Shown: positions 21,950-33,703, counted from the stretch's first letter. The stretch: 64,000 nt of DNA from Rana temporaria (GCF_905171775.1 NC_053491.1:136274483-136338482), one strand, 5' to 3'. Notes: generated by a model from the letters alone, not told the origin. Made by a program: numbers and translations.

Positions 21950-22334
21950 GGCTCTTTCACACGGAGCGGATCCGTATTGATCCGCTCCGTTACCCCGTTT
22001 GGCTCAGCGGGGATTCCTTCGTTAATCCCCGCTGAGCTGTCTGAGGACAGGGCGGTCCCCGCACACAGTGCAGAGACCGCCCTGTCTCTCCTCCGCTCTC
22101 CCCTATGGGGAATCGGATGAATACGGACCGTGTGTCCGTATTCATCCGATCCGTTCCGCCGGACGGAAGAAAAATAGGGTTTTCTTCCGTCCGCAAAAGC
22201 GGATCGATGCGGATGGTTGCGGACGTTAGCGGATGCATCATCCGCTAACGTCTGCAATCCCATAGGGATACATTACAAGTCCGTAAACGGACTTGTAATA
22301 AACGGACCGTTTGTCCGTACGTCTGAAAGGGCCC
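21950..22334. mobile_element. Harbinger-like MITE, CTTTCACACGGAGCGG type
   Basis: GGCTCTTTCACACGGAGCGG and CGTACGTCTGAAAGGGCCC are the ends, flanked by TAA and TTA. The interior is G+C-rich, with palindromic CAGCGGGGATT/AATCCCCGCTG and GGACCGTGTGTCC-type words. A related element lies at 33313-33700. Frames on both strands are palindrome artefacts. Confidence 0.75.
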
Positions 22335-22507
22335 TTACTGTTCATGTGTGGGATGGAGGAACAGTTTTGTGCAATGAGCTAGATCTGTGGAAATGTGGTG
22401 ATAACACACATCAGAGGCTAATTTTTGGCATAGTTATTTGCACAATAGGGTCACCTGCCCACAGACTATTTATTTACTGCTCATTGCTGATAAGTGGATT
22501 CATTGGA

Positions 22508-22940
22508 TTAAAGCGGAGGTCCACACAAAAAGTGAACCTCTGCTTTTCCAAACCCTCCCCCCCCTCCAGTGTCACATTGGGCACCTTTCAGGGGGAGGGG
22601 GGGTGCAGATACCTGTATAATACAGGTATTTGCACCCACTTCCGGGCATAGACTCCCGCAGGAGTCCCGCCTCTTCCAGTCTCCTCCGCTGTCTTCTGGG
22701 AAACACATTGGAAGACGCGCAGCGCGACTCGGGCATGCACAGTAGGGAACCGCAATGCTTTACTTCCTAAATTCCCTCACCGAGGATGGCGGCGGGGGCA
22801 GCCAAGTGATTGCTCGGCTTTGGCTGCCGACATCGCGGGCACCCTGGACAGGTAAGTGTCCATTTATTAAAAGTCAGCAGCTGCAGTATTTGTAGCTGCT
22901 GGCTTTTAATATTTTTTTTTTAGACGGACCTCCGCTTTAG
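22508..22940. mobile_element. TTAA-flanked MITE, TTAAAGCGGAGGTCC type
   Basis: TTAAAGCGGAGGTCC (22508) is mirrored by GGACCTCCGCTTTAG (22940; the last base differs from TTAA). Inside, ATTAAAAGTCAGCAGCTGC and GCAGCTGCTGGCTTTTAAT form a hairpin near the right end, and a CCTGTATAATACAGG hairpin sits at 22611-22625. piggyBac-like by TTAA only. Confidence 0.78.
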
Positions 22941-23386
22941 GTGTTTTAATGACTCTGAGGTTATGTACAACCTGCCTATTTGTATCTATTGGTAGTGAAG
23001 GATTCCGCGCAACATTGTCTCCTGAAGAATTACAAATACACTTGTCTGCACCTTTTAATTAATGATATGTCACTGATATTTACTCCAGGTGGCAAATCGA
23101 GCCTGTAATTCGTATACATGGACTTGCTTTCATAAACCAAGGTTATTGTTTTGTGTTCTTCCCTAGACATCATGCTTAAAACTGAGCAGACATGTGGCTG
23201 TGGCATATTTGCCATCCAGTAGATGTAATTTTGGTACCAGTGCCTGGTATTACTGACCTTGGTCTGTTTGGTGAACTAAGGAGTCTATGATATGTGGTGG
23301 GTGGTTGTCAATTTGTTTATTACTGATTACTGTATAGCGTTGGAGATTTGGAGAGGGGATCATATTCTACATGTGGTATATACAAA

Positions 23387-23449
<63 letters not shown>

Positions 23450-24020
23450 CACACTATGAGAACATTTTAATGCAGAGCTTTTATTCTTTATAACGTTCCT
23501 TGTTCTTTTGTGAATATGATATTAACGGTTTGAGATATTCTGCAGGTACACTGTGTTTAATCACATTAATTTAGTATCTGCTTGGCATATCAAGATATAT
23601 TTTATGTCTTTTGTATATGCACAAATAGCTTTAAAAAGTTTTTGTTTAAGCAGCTGACTCCCAAAAGTAATAAGACCAGTGTGGCTGTGTTCACTCTTTT
23701 TAAAAATGCCAACAATTATCAATGTATCAACAAGTAAATAACACTGAACGTAAATATTTAAAATTCCGCCATCTTTTGCCAGGCAATTTTTTACATGACT
23801 GACTTTACAAACTACAGACTTGGCTGAATTTTAAGGGATTAACTTTAATTAAACCATTCTGAAGTTGTGCAATTTATTTCCACATTTATAAATACCAAAA
23901 CCCTCTTCAGCAAGTTTTGTGCTGTCCTGTATACCATTGGTAGTTATCAAAATATTATTTGTAAAGAAAAAAAACTACATGGGGTTTCCTTTAATATTCC
24001 AACTGGACCCTTATCCAGGT
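22941..24020. other. Unassigned sequence with a TA microsatellite
   Basis: No gene or element recognised except the (TA)n tract at 23395-23446. Confidence 0.5.
23395..23446. repeat. (TA)n microsatellite
   Basis: An A-run followed by about 50 bp of alternating AT, ending in ATACATACACAC. Confidence 0.97.
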
Positions 24021-24206
24021 CTTGTCACTTTGGGACTTATGGTGGAATAAGGAATTCTCCTTAATGTATTCATCACTCCCCTTACTTTTTCCCACAAAGA
24101 GTAAAAAGTAAAATTGGGGGGTACTTTGCAGGGAGGCAAAGCACACCCCCTTTAAAGTAATCTTGTCACATTGAGACTTATGGTGGAATAAATAATTCTC
24201 CTTAAC
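24020..24206. repeat. Short direct repeat, period about 139 bp
   Basis: CTTGTCACTTTGGGACTTATGG (from 24022) recurs as CTTGTCACATTGAGACTTATGG (from 24161), each followed by TGGAATAA and AATTCTCCTTAA. It may be a partial duplication predating the insertion at 24202. Confidence 0.7.
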
Positions 24207-25404
24207 CTTTTGGTGCCGACAGAACGCAAATATGCAGCCTCCTGGTGGGTGGGCCTTGGCGCAGAGTGGCTGCATATTTGGATGAAATATTTCCCCTCAT
24301 GTGACCGCCAATCACAGCTATCACATGATCATAAACCTCGCCCTGCATCCCGGCATTTGAAACCCCTTAACCACTTGCTTACTGGGCACATAAACCCCCT
24401 TCGTTCCCAGGCGTAATTTCAGCTTCCGGCACTGCGTCGCTTTAACTGACATTTGCGTGGTCGTACGATGTGGCTCCCAAACAAAATTGACGTCCTTTTT
24501 TCCCCACAAATAGAGCTTTATTTTGGTGGTATTTGATCACCTCTGCGGTTTTTATTTTTTGCGCTATAAACAAACAAAAAAAAAAAAGAGCGACAATTTA
24601 AAAAATATATATATTTTTTTTACTTGTTGCTATAATAAATATCCCAATTTTCTTTTTTTAAAAAACTATTTTTTTTCTCAGTTAAGGCCGATACGTATTT
24701 TGACGTATTTTTGTAAAAAAAAAAAAAAGAAAATCGCAATAAGCAAAAGTTATAGCGCCTACAAAATGGGGAACAGAATTATGATTTTTTTTATTTTTTT
24801 TCTTTACTAGTAATGGCGGCGATCTGCGATTTTTATTGGGACTGCGATATTGCGGCGGACGTATCGGACACTTTCGACACAAATTTGGGACCATTCACAT
24901 TTATACAGCGATCAGTGCTATAAAAATGCACTAATTACTGTATAAATGTGACTGGCAGGGAAGGGGTTAACACTAGGGGGTGAGAAATGGGTTAAATGTG
25001 TAGCCTGGGTGTGTTCTAACTGTGTGGGAGGAGGGGGGTGACTGGGGGAGGTGACCGATGCTGTGTCCCTATGTACAAGGGACACAGATCGGTCTCCTCT
25101 CCTCTGACAGCACGTGGAGCTCTGTGTTTACACACAGAGCTCCACGTCCCTGCTGTGTTCCTGACGATCGCGTGTACCCGGCGGATATCGCGGCCGCCAG
25201 GTACACGCATCGGCTCCCCAGCGATGCGCCGGGTACAGTGTTTACCCGCTGCGCGCCCCCCAGAGGCGCGCGCGGGTAATGCTTTTAAAAAGACGTCCAA
25301 AGACGTCCAGTTGGCACCTGAGAGCCACGATGTTGACGTCTTTTGTCAATAGCGCGGGTCTCAAGTGGTTAAAGAGTCTGAGGCGCCAGTGCCAATGGGG
25401 TTAT
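24202..25404. mobile_element. TTAA-flanked element interrupted by a TTAACCACTT copy
   Basis: Left part 24202-24366 starts TTAACCTTTTGGTGCCGAC. Right part 25373-25404 ends GGCGCCAGTGCCAATGGGGTTAT. The two ends are imperfect inverses, and both lie just outside the nested element's TTAA sites. The right TTAA is altered to TTAT. Confidence 0.65.
24367..25372 (-). mobile_element. TTAACCACTT-family element, copy C
   Basis: TTAACCACTTGCTTACTGGGC and CTCAAGTGGTTAA end the copy, with TTAA at 24367-24370 and 25369-25372. It shares GCTCCCAAACAAAATTGACGTC, TATAGCGCCTACAAAATGG and CATTTATACAGCGATCAGTG with copies A, B, 40767 and 43653. A perfect 16-bp-arm hairpin (ACGTGGAGCTCTGTGT, loop TTAC) is at 25112-25147. 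It sits inside another TTAA-flanked element. Confidence 0.88.
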
Positions 25405-26107
25405 TTTATCTGTCCCTCCCAGGGAATAAGTACAGGTGTAAATTAGTACCCTTTACTTTTTCAAACAAACAGCCACTCCCTTGCAAAGGTGTTCCCCAAC
25501 TCTGAAATGCATGTGACTTGGTCTAATACAGAAAGGGGGGTGCACCCTCACTGCTCTTCCTTTGCTGGCCATCCAGGCTGCATGTCTAGAATGCTCTGGT
25601 TGGAATGCTAAAGGAAACCCCCACAAAATGTTTTGCCTTTATTTTTAAATAAATGTTTGCTGTCACTTTCATGTTTTAAACATTATCTGATTCTTAGATT
25701 AAGCTTTATATGGTTGCTCTGTGCCTCCCCTTTTTCAGTCCAATGAAATAAACCGTAAATTTTCTGGGACTGCAAATCCAAACCCAAAGGGTTCACTGTG
25801 AACCCATGGTAGCGCTAAATTTGAATTCCCGTTTACCACCATTTTTCTTTCACAATCAGCTTATCCATTTCATTTAAATATGGTAGAATCAAAAGGGATT
25901 TACAAGAAAAACTTGCAATTTTCTGTCTATTTGGAACTTTTGTGCGTTGTACCGTGGCCCTACAGTTGTTTTATATTTATATTTATATTTATATATATAT
26001 ATATAGGCCTGTGGAAATTAGAGGAGGGGGTCCATGTCACTACACAAAGAAGTGCTATTAAAAAAGTAGACTCTTCTACTCCTATTGTGCAGTACACTGT
26101 AGATCTA
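25405..26107. other. Unassigned sequence
   Basis: No repeat ends or exon-like frames recognised; a short TATATT/TA run lies near 25973-26005. Confidence 0.5.
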
Positions 26108-26810
26108 GGGCCAGATTCACAGCGGACTTACAATGGCATATCTCCACGTACCCCGTCGTAAGTTCGAATGTGAGCCGTCGTATCTATGCGCCTGATTCTT
26201 AGAATCAGTTACGCATAGATTTGGCCAAGATACGAGCGGCGTAAGTCTCCTACTCTGTCGTATCTTGGGTGCAATATTTACGCTGGCCGCAAGGGGCGCT
26301 TCCGTAGATTTACGCTTTGAATATGTAAATTGGGTAGATACGCCGATTCACGAACGTACTTGCGGGCGCTACGCCGTTTACGTAAGGCTTACGTCCGGTG
26401 TAACGTTACCCCTGCTATATGAGGCGTAGGTAATGCAAAGTATGGACGTCGGCAAGCGTATCTTTTTACGTCGTTTACGTAAGTCGTACGTGAATGGGGC
26501 TGTACGTAGGTTACGTTCACATCACAGGCAATGGGCCTGGCATATCTTATGGAGTAAATTCCACGTGGCATGCGCGGTTCGTTAGGCGCGTCATTTACGT
26601 GGGGTCACGATTGATTTACATACAACACGCCCACCTCTTCCACATTTGAATTACGCGTGCTTACGCCGGCCCATTTACGCTACGCCGCCGCAACTTACGG
26701 AGCAAGTGCTTTGTGAATACTGCACTTGCCCATCCAAGTTGCAGAGGCGTAGCGTAAATAGGATACGCTACGCCCGCACAAAGTTACGCGCTTGTACGTG
26801 AATCTGGCCC
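26108..26810. mobile_element. DNA element with GGGCCAGATTCAC termini, CTA duplication
   Basis: GGGCCAGATTCAC and GTGAATCTGGCCC are perfect 13-bp inverses, and CTA flanks both sides (26105-26107 and 26811-26813). The body is CpG-rich and packed with TTTACGT/ACGTAAA and TACGCC words, unlike the AT-rich neighbourhood. The 3-bp duplication is compatible with PIF/Harbinger. A diverged second copy is at 51699-52396. Confidence 0.85.
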
Positions 26811-27227
26811 CTAGTGTTGAGGGCCAGCATCCTTTCAAATATGATCTTCTAGTAGATTTTACCTGAAAAATGGTCAATCAACCTCAGAAACAATTTTTCA
26901 TTGATATCCATAAATATCCATCCACTAAACTGAATATAACACTGCTTGCCTTTAATATAATTACATTGACCACAGTCACTGAAAATACCCTGAAACTGAA
27001 GGCTTTATTAAAAAGAGATGCTTAGAGAGCATACACAGAGGGTAGAATCCGAGGGCAAGAGATTTTATGTTCCACATTACCCAAACGCACTTTGATCTCT
27101 GCTGTCTTGTATGCTAAAAAAAAACTGAGGTCACAATTAGTGCTTGGAGCTATATTCTGCCCAGCTGTTTCCAATGTGTCATCTAATTAAAGCATCTAAA
27201 TAAAAAAAATATATATACGATACATTT
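26811..27227. other. Unassigned sequence
   Basis: No feature recognised. Confidence 0.5.
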
Positions 27228-27520
27228 CAGCTTACCAGTCCTTAGATGAGATGTCTGTATTAGTTTTGTTTTTACATTTTTCTCTTTATTTTAACCTTGT
27301 AATCCTGCAAATAATACACTTCCTGTCCAGAGTGGCTTTGTTTACTCCTTCACTGTATCTATGGAGGGGAGTCATGTTGCGGGCAGTGATAGGACCTTGC
27401 ATTTCTGACAAGAGCAGCTGGTATTTTCTGTGCTTACTAAAAATGTTCTGTGCCTGAAAAATGAAAATGTTAGCAGCCGCAGCACATCTGCGGACTGATA
27501 GGCTGCAATATTTAACATTT
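27228..27520. repeat. Dispersed repeat, partner at 42862-43270
   Basis: Shared words in the same order include CAGCTTACCAGTCCTTA, ACACTTCCTGTC, CTTCACTGTATCTA-GGAGG, TGCTTACTAAAAATGTTC and CCTGAAAAATGAAAAT. The two copies are diverged, so the family is old. Its class is unknown. Confidence 0.65.
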
Positions 27521-28004
27521 TAATTATGCTTTAACACCTATTGTTTAGTTCAAAATAACATCTTCCTTGTTCATACCACCCTTTGTAATATATATTTACT
27601 GCCTGCCAAATTAAAATCTGAAACCTTGTCTGGAACCATAAAAGATACACTTGCAGTGCCCCCCTTCTGCACCACTTGAGTTAAATGCTCTTTGTGTCTA
27701 GGGGTGCCAGGATAAGCGGAAATAAAAATTTCCATGCTCCAGCAGACTCTTTCTATATGCTGCTGCCTCCTCATTAAACTTCTCATTGCCACAGCGACAT
27801 GTTTACCCCCTCCACATGCAGTCAAGGATTAGTAGCCCTGCAATGTACATGACACCAAGGAACTGCCCATAGACCATAGCTTCACGAAAAAGAGGAGAGT
27901 GCTGGAGCCTACTGGAATGGGGAGTCAGAGGTGTAATATGGTCTCTTCATTTACTCGCCTAAAAATAACTAGTGTTTAACCCTTGCAAGAGGACCCCATT
28001 ACAA
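27521..28004. other. Unassigned sequence
   Basis: No feature recognised. Confidence 0.5.
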
Positions 28005-28072
<68 letters not shown>

Positions 28073-28085
28073 TTTTTTTTTTTTT
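28005..28085. repeat. Compound (TA)n (TTA)n T-run microsatellite
   Basis: Alternating TA (to about 28038) passes into (TTA)n (to about 28067), then a T run. Confidence 0.95.
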
Positions 28086-28750
28086 CCAGCCCAAAGTTTA
28101 GCTTTAAGATAAAAACTTGCCTAAGACTGATTCATACCTCCTTCCTGCCAAATCTCAAACATTAGCAGCCCTGCTGTTACCTCTATGCACAATAACAGTT
28201 TCCTACCTTCTTGCTGTCCAATTTATCATATTAGCTGCCCTGCTAATTTGCATGAAAATAAAGAAATGCCACCTGCATGCCCAGTTTTTCTAACTGACTT
28301 ATGTACACGTTCCAACTTTTGACAGGTATTATTTATGTGTATAGCCTACTGAATTGTATATGATAACTTCAGATAAAACACCATAGTTTTCATTGTGAAT
28401 GAGAGCAAGAATATATTTTGATACCGAAGTGAATGCCAAATGTGCCTGTTTATTGTAAAAAGCTACAATTACTTTTGCCGACAATGGAAATGCTAAGAGA
28501 CAATTTGAAGAGAGACAAACTGCTTTCCACATCATCATATGTCTAACTTTAGGAAACTAAAACAATAGCAACTTAAAGCAGAAATACTGGAAAATTTGTT
28601 TTCTTGTTTTAAATTTCACAGGTAACTCTAATGAGATGTATGCCACCTAATGGATCTCTGTCCTTTCTTTACAATGTACAATTTTATTGATGCCAAATAG
28701 TATTTATATACTTTCAGCACTGCAAAAGGGAATCTGCAACTCTTCTTTCC
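28086..28750. other. Unassigned sequence
   Basis: No feature recognised. CTGACTTATG- and CCTTCTTGCTG-type words repeat loosely without a clear unit. Confidence 0.45.
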
Positions 28751-28826
28751 ATCTGCATTTTGCATTTTTTAATACACGTTTTTGATGTGGATCAAAAACG
28801 TGTATTAAAAAATGCAAAATGCAGAT
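28751..28826. repeat. Perfect 36-bp-arm hairpin with a 4-base loop
   Basis: The arm at 28751-28786 (ATCTGCATTTTGCATTTTTT, then AATACACGTTTTTGAT) is exactly the inverse of 28791-28826, around the loop GTGG. No mismatch was found. It could be an extreme MITE remnant, a recent template-switch palindrome or a pre-miRNA-like hairpin. None can be chosen from sequence alone. Confidence 0.95.
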
Positions 28827-28857
28827 TGAATATGTAAAATGTTAAACTGAAGCCTTA

Positions 28858-29327
28858 GGCCTCGTACACACGAGGGGACGTGTCCGATGAAAACAGTCCG
28901 CGGACCGTTTTCATCAGACATGTCCGCTCGGAGATTTCGGTCTGATGGTTGTACACACCATCAAACCGAAATCCGCGCGGACAGGATACGCGGTGATGTG
29001 GCCGCACCGTCGCCGCGACGATGACGCGGCAACGTGCGCGACCCTGGAAGGTCAGTGCTTCCACGCATGCGTCGAATCACTTCGACGCATGCGAGGGCTT
29101 TCGGCCGAGCGGACATGTCCGGTAAGTCGTACAGACGACCGAACATGTCCGACGGACAGGCTTCCAGCGGACATGTTTCTTAGCATGCTAAGAAACATTC
29201 GTCTGCTGGAAACATGTCCGATCCGCCGGAAAATTGTCCGGTCGGCCGTACACACGACCGTACATGTCTGCTGAAGCTGGTCCGCGGACCAGTTTCAGCA
29301 GACATGTTCGGTCATGTGTACGAGGCC
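28858..29327. mobile_element. Harbinger-like MITE, GGACATGTCCG type, copy 2
   Basis: GGCCTCGTACACACGAGG and GGTCATGTGTACGAGGCC are the ends (flanks TTA and TCA). The interior has GTCCGCGGAC palindromes, a central ACTTCGACGCATGCG/CGCATGCGTCGAA inverted pair and TTTCTTAGCATGCTAAGAAA. It is longer than the copy at 19706 because of G+C-rich central sequence. Open frames on both strands follow from the palindrome. Confidence 0.85.
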
Positions 29328-30496
29328 TCAGGAACCAAAAACCATAAAAAAGTCCATGGCCCTTTCCATAAAATGCACAGATGTGAACGTGACCCATAGG
29401 AATGGACTGTAGTGTGTTTCTGCAAAACTGAAATTGCACTAAGAAATGCATAGGTGTAAATTAGGCCTTACAGAAGTCACACTGTCGTTTGTCCCTCCCT
29501 CATTTTCCCTTACTCATTCACAGAACACCTTGTATTCAAATCATTCACAAAATGCAAAGCGTTCTGTGAATTATAGAAGGGAGAGGAGGGTGGGTAGTAT
29601 AGTTTCTGTGTAGGAGAGCCACAGCTCTGCTGTCTCATTTGAACTGTATGCCAACCTCCATGCCTAAATGTCACCAAAAAGTAATATATCTTTTTTTTTT
29701 TTTACAACTACAGATTTATTCATTGTTGACTTAAGAGCATGTCTGAAATAAAATCTGCAATACATTCCATTGTATCTTTCTGCTAGAACAGCTACAACAA
29801 CAGCTGAAAGCATTTCAGGTTATAGTAATTTCACAATTGACAAAAGACTTGGTTGCCCACTATTTTTATTTGTTTTCCATTTAACTTGATTCTGATGTGA
29901 CAGGCAATTCACAGTTGGCTCCTTTTAGCTGAAATAGTTTTCAATGACTTTGCAATAAAAGCAGAACTTTGAAATATTTCCTTTAGAGGGGATATTAGTG
30001 GTGAAGACTTCTATTTAATAGTATTTAATTACCAAAAACAAAAAGTATCAAACACTAAAGCTTGTCATTGTTAATACAAATGGAACTTCACTGGAGGATA
30101 CAATGTATTTTTAGATTTCTGACAAACGCATGCAACATTTTTTTCTTACCACTGTAACCTCCATCAAACCATCTGTGTTAAATTATGAAGCAAGCATAAT
30201 GTAGTGAAAATGGTGACTGAGAGTAATACTCAGGACACACCTTTTGAAGACCATTGTTCAGGGATCTGATTGAAGAGCTCTAAATGGAGTATGATGATCT
30301 TCTCTTACATATGGAAATGTGTTAGCTCATTAAAGGAAAAGTCCCTAATTACTTCAAACTATCACATACCTTCAAACAACTTTCACACCTACCATCCTTA
30401 GACAATTGACATCTACCTTGACACATTCCATCATGATTGGAATGAGGTGTCTGTGATACCACTTTCACACAAATGAGAACCTGCACAGACATACCA
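29328..30496. other. Unassigned, apparently unique 1.2 kb
   Basis: No repeat termini or coding signal recognised. Confidence 0.45.
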
Positions 30497-30659
30497 GGGT
30501 TGAATTTCTAAAATGGGAAAGTGCAAAATCACTTGCAGTTCTGCACAGAAGCCAATTGGCTTCCATTTTGTTTTTTGAACAAGCTGAAGTTAGAAGCTAA
30601 TTGGCTACCATGCACAGCTTCACCGGATTTTGCACTCTCCAGTTTTAGTAAATCAACCC
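30497..30659. mobile_element. Small MITE, GGGTTGATTTACTAAA type
   Basis: GGGTTGAATTTCTAAAATGGG at the left is mirrored by AGTTTTAGTAAATCAACCC at the right, with GTGCAAAATC / GATTTTGCAC following inward. 163 bp. Its relatives are at 34715 and the outer MITE of the 10.6-kb nest. Confidence 0.8.
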
Positions 30660-30794
30660 CACCATCATCTTAGCAATTCAAAATGAGCATGTAAATATTA
30701 AAAAATCCTAAAAAATACATGAACAGGTATTACATTGAACACAGCAGATCCAAATGATCAAAACACACATATTGACTTTTACAGTGAATATTTA

Positions 30795-31371
30795 CAGGAA
30801 GTCCCTGAGTTACGAACACAAGGACTATAGGTTTGTTCATAAGTCGAAGTTGTTCAAAAGTCAGAACACTGCATTCGTTTGTTAGAGGCCTCGTACACAC
30901 GACCGAGTTTCTCGGCAAAAACCAGCAAGAACCTTGCTGTGAGATATTTTTTTGCAGAGGAAACCGGTCGTGTGTACATTTCCGTTGAGGAAACTGTCAA
31001 GAAACTCGTCGAGCCAAAAAGAGAGCATGTTCTCTATTTCCTTGACGGGAATGGAGAAAAATGGCTTTTTTCTCGACGGCTTCACAAGGAACTCGACAAG
31101 CAAAACGATGTGTTTCGCCCGTCGAGTTTCTCAGTCGTGTGTACGAGGCCTAACTTCCGCCTGTGCATGGATGCGGGATGTTCCGAGCGCTTGTTATGTT
31201 ATCTGGGACTCTTTTGGCCATGCAGTACATGTAGTACTGCAGTGTGGGATGTGTCCGGAGGTGCTCAGGGGCATCCAGGACCAGTGTGGAGCACAAGTGT
31301 CTGGCATTTGAGGCAGTTCGTAAGTAGGAGTCATTAGTAAACTCGGGCGTTCGTAACTCGGGGACTGCCTG
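30795..31371. mobile_element. TA-flanked MITE (CAGGAAGTCCCTGAGTTACGAAC) interrupted by a second MITE
   Basis: The right end TCGTAACTCGGGGACTGCCTG is the inverse of the left end, and TA flanks both sides (30793-30794 and 31372-31373). The type resembles Tigger/pogo-like MITEs by TA target and CAGG terminus, which is inference. The copy of the CTCGTACACACGACC family at 30887-31150 is inserted in it. Confidence 0.78.
30887..31150. mobile_element. Harbinger-like MITE, CTCGTACACACGACC type, copy 2
   Basis: GGCCTCGTACACACGACC and CAGTCGTGTGTACGAGGCC are the ends. The body is collinear with copy 1 at 6071, including GAGAGCATGTTCTCTATTTCC. The right flank is TAA and the left AGA, so the duplication is imperfect. 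Confidence 0.88.
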
Positions 31372-31373
31372 TA

Positions 31374-32193
31374 CTGTGTCTCTGCCTTTTTTTTATTCCT
31401 CCACTTTTCTATTTAAAGGCCATGAGTATAGAAAAAATACACTTTAAATACCAGGTATGGGGTGCTTGTGACTCTGCCTATCCCTCCAACATGGCAGCCT
31501 TGCTGCTTGGCTACTTGGAAACCTCTGTTTAATGGAAGCTGAAGTCAGAGTCATGACTTAGAGCTTTCACCTGCTTTTTCGCTTTGCTTCTAGTGGTCAA
31601 AATGAACAGCAGAGGAGTAAATGGAAGGTGGGTATTTGCACATGGTGGACCCAACATTAAAGTGAACCTTTTGTTTTTAATGATAGATTTACAAAACCAG
31701 TTTAACCTGCAATTCCTGGATGATACTTTGGGCATAATTTCTGAAATAAAATAATTATTAAATAATATGAGTAATGGAGAACTTAAACACTTCCCATATT
31801 TAAAGGTTAAAAAAGATGCAGGTACAGAGCCCTCATATCATTTCCATTTCCAAACATAACTGAATAGGCATCAGCTGCAATAGTTTAGGAAGTCGGTGAA
31901 TATGGAACCTCTATTGAAGCTTATTTCCCTGGGTGCTGAAAACGAATGCTGATCCAAGAAACTTAGGGTCACAGAGAAGGCTATTCCTTTGATGAGCTTT
32001 GATCACTGAGTGAAGCTTATTTTTTTGCATCTGTGTTGCTTTGTGAATCATCATTTAATCAAAAACAGATACAGTAGCAGACTGACCATTAAGACAGCTG
32101 TAGATAAATTGGGTTGCTAAATTACTCATCTAATATCAAGTAGATAGCAGATGAAACTGAACAGTCAGTCTCTGACTAAAGGAGTAGCTGTAC
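31374..32193. other. Unassigned sequence
   Basis: An ATTAAAGTGAACC motif at 31658 hints at a broken TTAA MITE end. Nothing else is recognised. Confidence 0.45.
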
Positions 32194-32696
32194 TTAAAGG
32201 GGTTGTAAAGGTAAAAAAAAAATCCCTAAAATATCTTCCTTTACCATAGTGCAGTCCTCCTTCACTTACCTCATCCTTCCATTTTTGCTTTTAAATGTCC
32301 TTATTTCTTCTGAGAAATCCTCACTTCCTGTTCTTCTGTCTGTAACTACACACCGTAATGCAAGGCTTTCTCCCTGGTGTGGAGAAAGCCTCTTGAGGGG
32401 GCGAGCAGGAGTGTCAGGACACTCTCTACTTTGCAGATAGAGAAAGGAGCTGTGTGTTAGTGGGTGTCCTGACACTCCTGCTCACCCCCTCCCCCCTCAA
32501 GAGGCTTTCTCCACACCAGGGAGATAGCCTTGCATTACTGTGTGGAGTTACAGACAGAAGAACAGGAAGTGAGGATTTCTCAGAAGAAATAAGGACATTT
32601 AAAAGCAAATTAGAAGGATGAGGTAAGTGAAGTAGGACTACACTAAGGTAAAGGAAGCTATTTAGGGGGGAAAAATGACCTTTACAGCCCCTTTAA
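32194..32696. mobile_element. TTAA-flanked long palindrome, relative of the array cargo
   Basis: TTAAAGGGGTTGTAAAGG and CCTTTACAGCCCCTTTAA end it, with TTAA on both sides (32194-32197 and 32693-32696). Internally, a long inverted pair (from about 32321 CACTTCCTGTTCTTCTGTC to about 32571) includes GTGGAGAAAGCCTCTTGAG and CTCAAGAGGCTTTCTCCAC. The central CAGATAGAGAAAGGAGCTGT and the left arm are homologous to part of every tandem unit at 52.8-61.3 kb. Confidence 0.87.
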
Positions 32697-33312
32697 AAAT
32701 GGCCAAACTGGGCTAGTTATGACATTTGATGTGTGATAATAATTTTCAAAATTTTTTCCTCTCTTCTCCATTTTCATCTATTCATTACTAATGGTTTAAA
32801 ACATGAACATATGCAGCACTTTTATTAAAGTAGATCTTTACAAGCTTTGGTGTTCTCCATAATAGATCTTCACCTCTTCAAGGTTACTTAGCTCTGATGT
32901 ATGGATTTTATTTATTTATTATGTTATAACAATGTCAGGAATGCATACTCCAGTTCACCAAACTTGCTATATGTCTACTAGCTTGTGCTCCCACAAAACA
33001 CTTTATTTTCTTAAAAATAATGAAATTGCTTCTTGTAAAACCTGTATAGCAAGCTGATATATGCACTTTTCTATCCATCAGTAAAAATTCATGAATAGTG
33101 CTGCAACCTTGGAAATAACTGTAAAATAGAATTCCATTCACATAATGGACATTAGTCATAACGCTGCAGTGTTCACTTTATTGATGCATGGATTTAACAC
33201 TCACCCATCCAATATGTAATATTGTACTTGGCTGGTTCACAAAGCAATATGGTGGGAAAATATATAGGCACTGTGAAACAGCCAAAGCAGGCTTGTCCGT
33301 TTTTTTAAGTAA
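32697..33312. other. Unassigned sequence
   Basis: No feature recognised. Confidence 0.5.
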
Positions 33313-33700
33313 GGCCTCATTCACACTTGGCGGACTCCGTCGCTACGGAGTCCGCCTGCTCCCGTCGGCTCAGCGGGAGATCAGTCCGCAGATCTCCGCT
33401 GAGCCAATGGATGACAAGCTTCTCTCTCCTCACTGAGCGGGGAGGGGCTTGTCGGGCACCGCTGTGTCCTATAGAGCGATCTGATGAAAATGGACAGCAT
33501 GTCCGTTTTCATCAGATCTTACCCGATCTGATCCGCATGGACGGATGGGGACGTGGCCCCCATACGTCTGTTTTCAGCGGATCGGGTCGGATGTCAGCGC
33601 ACATGTCTCCGCTGACATCCAACGCTCCATAGGAATGCATGGAGCGGCCGTTCAGGTCCGTGACAAACGGACCCGAACGGCCCGAAGTGTGAATGACGCC
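33313..33700. mobile_element. Harbinger-like MITE, CATTCACACTTGGCGG type
   Basis: GGCCTCATTCACACTTGGC and CCGAAGTGTGAATGACGCC are the ends; the TAA duplication is exact (33310-33312 and 33701-33703). The inside has TCAGCGGAGATC-type inverted words, like the copy at 21950. 388 bp. Confidence 0.85.
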
Positions 33701-33703
33701 TAA

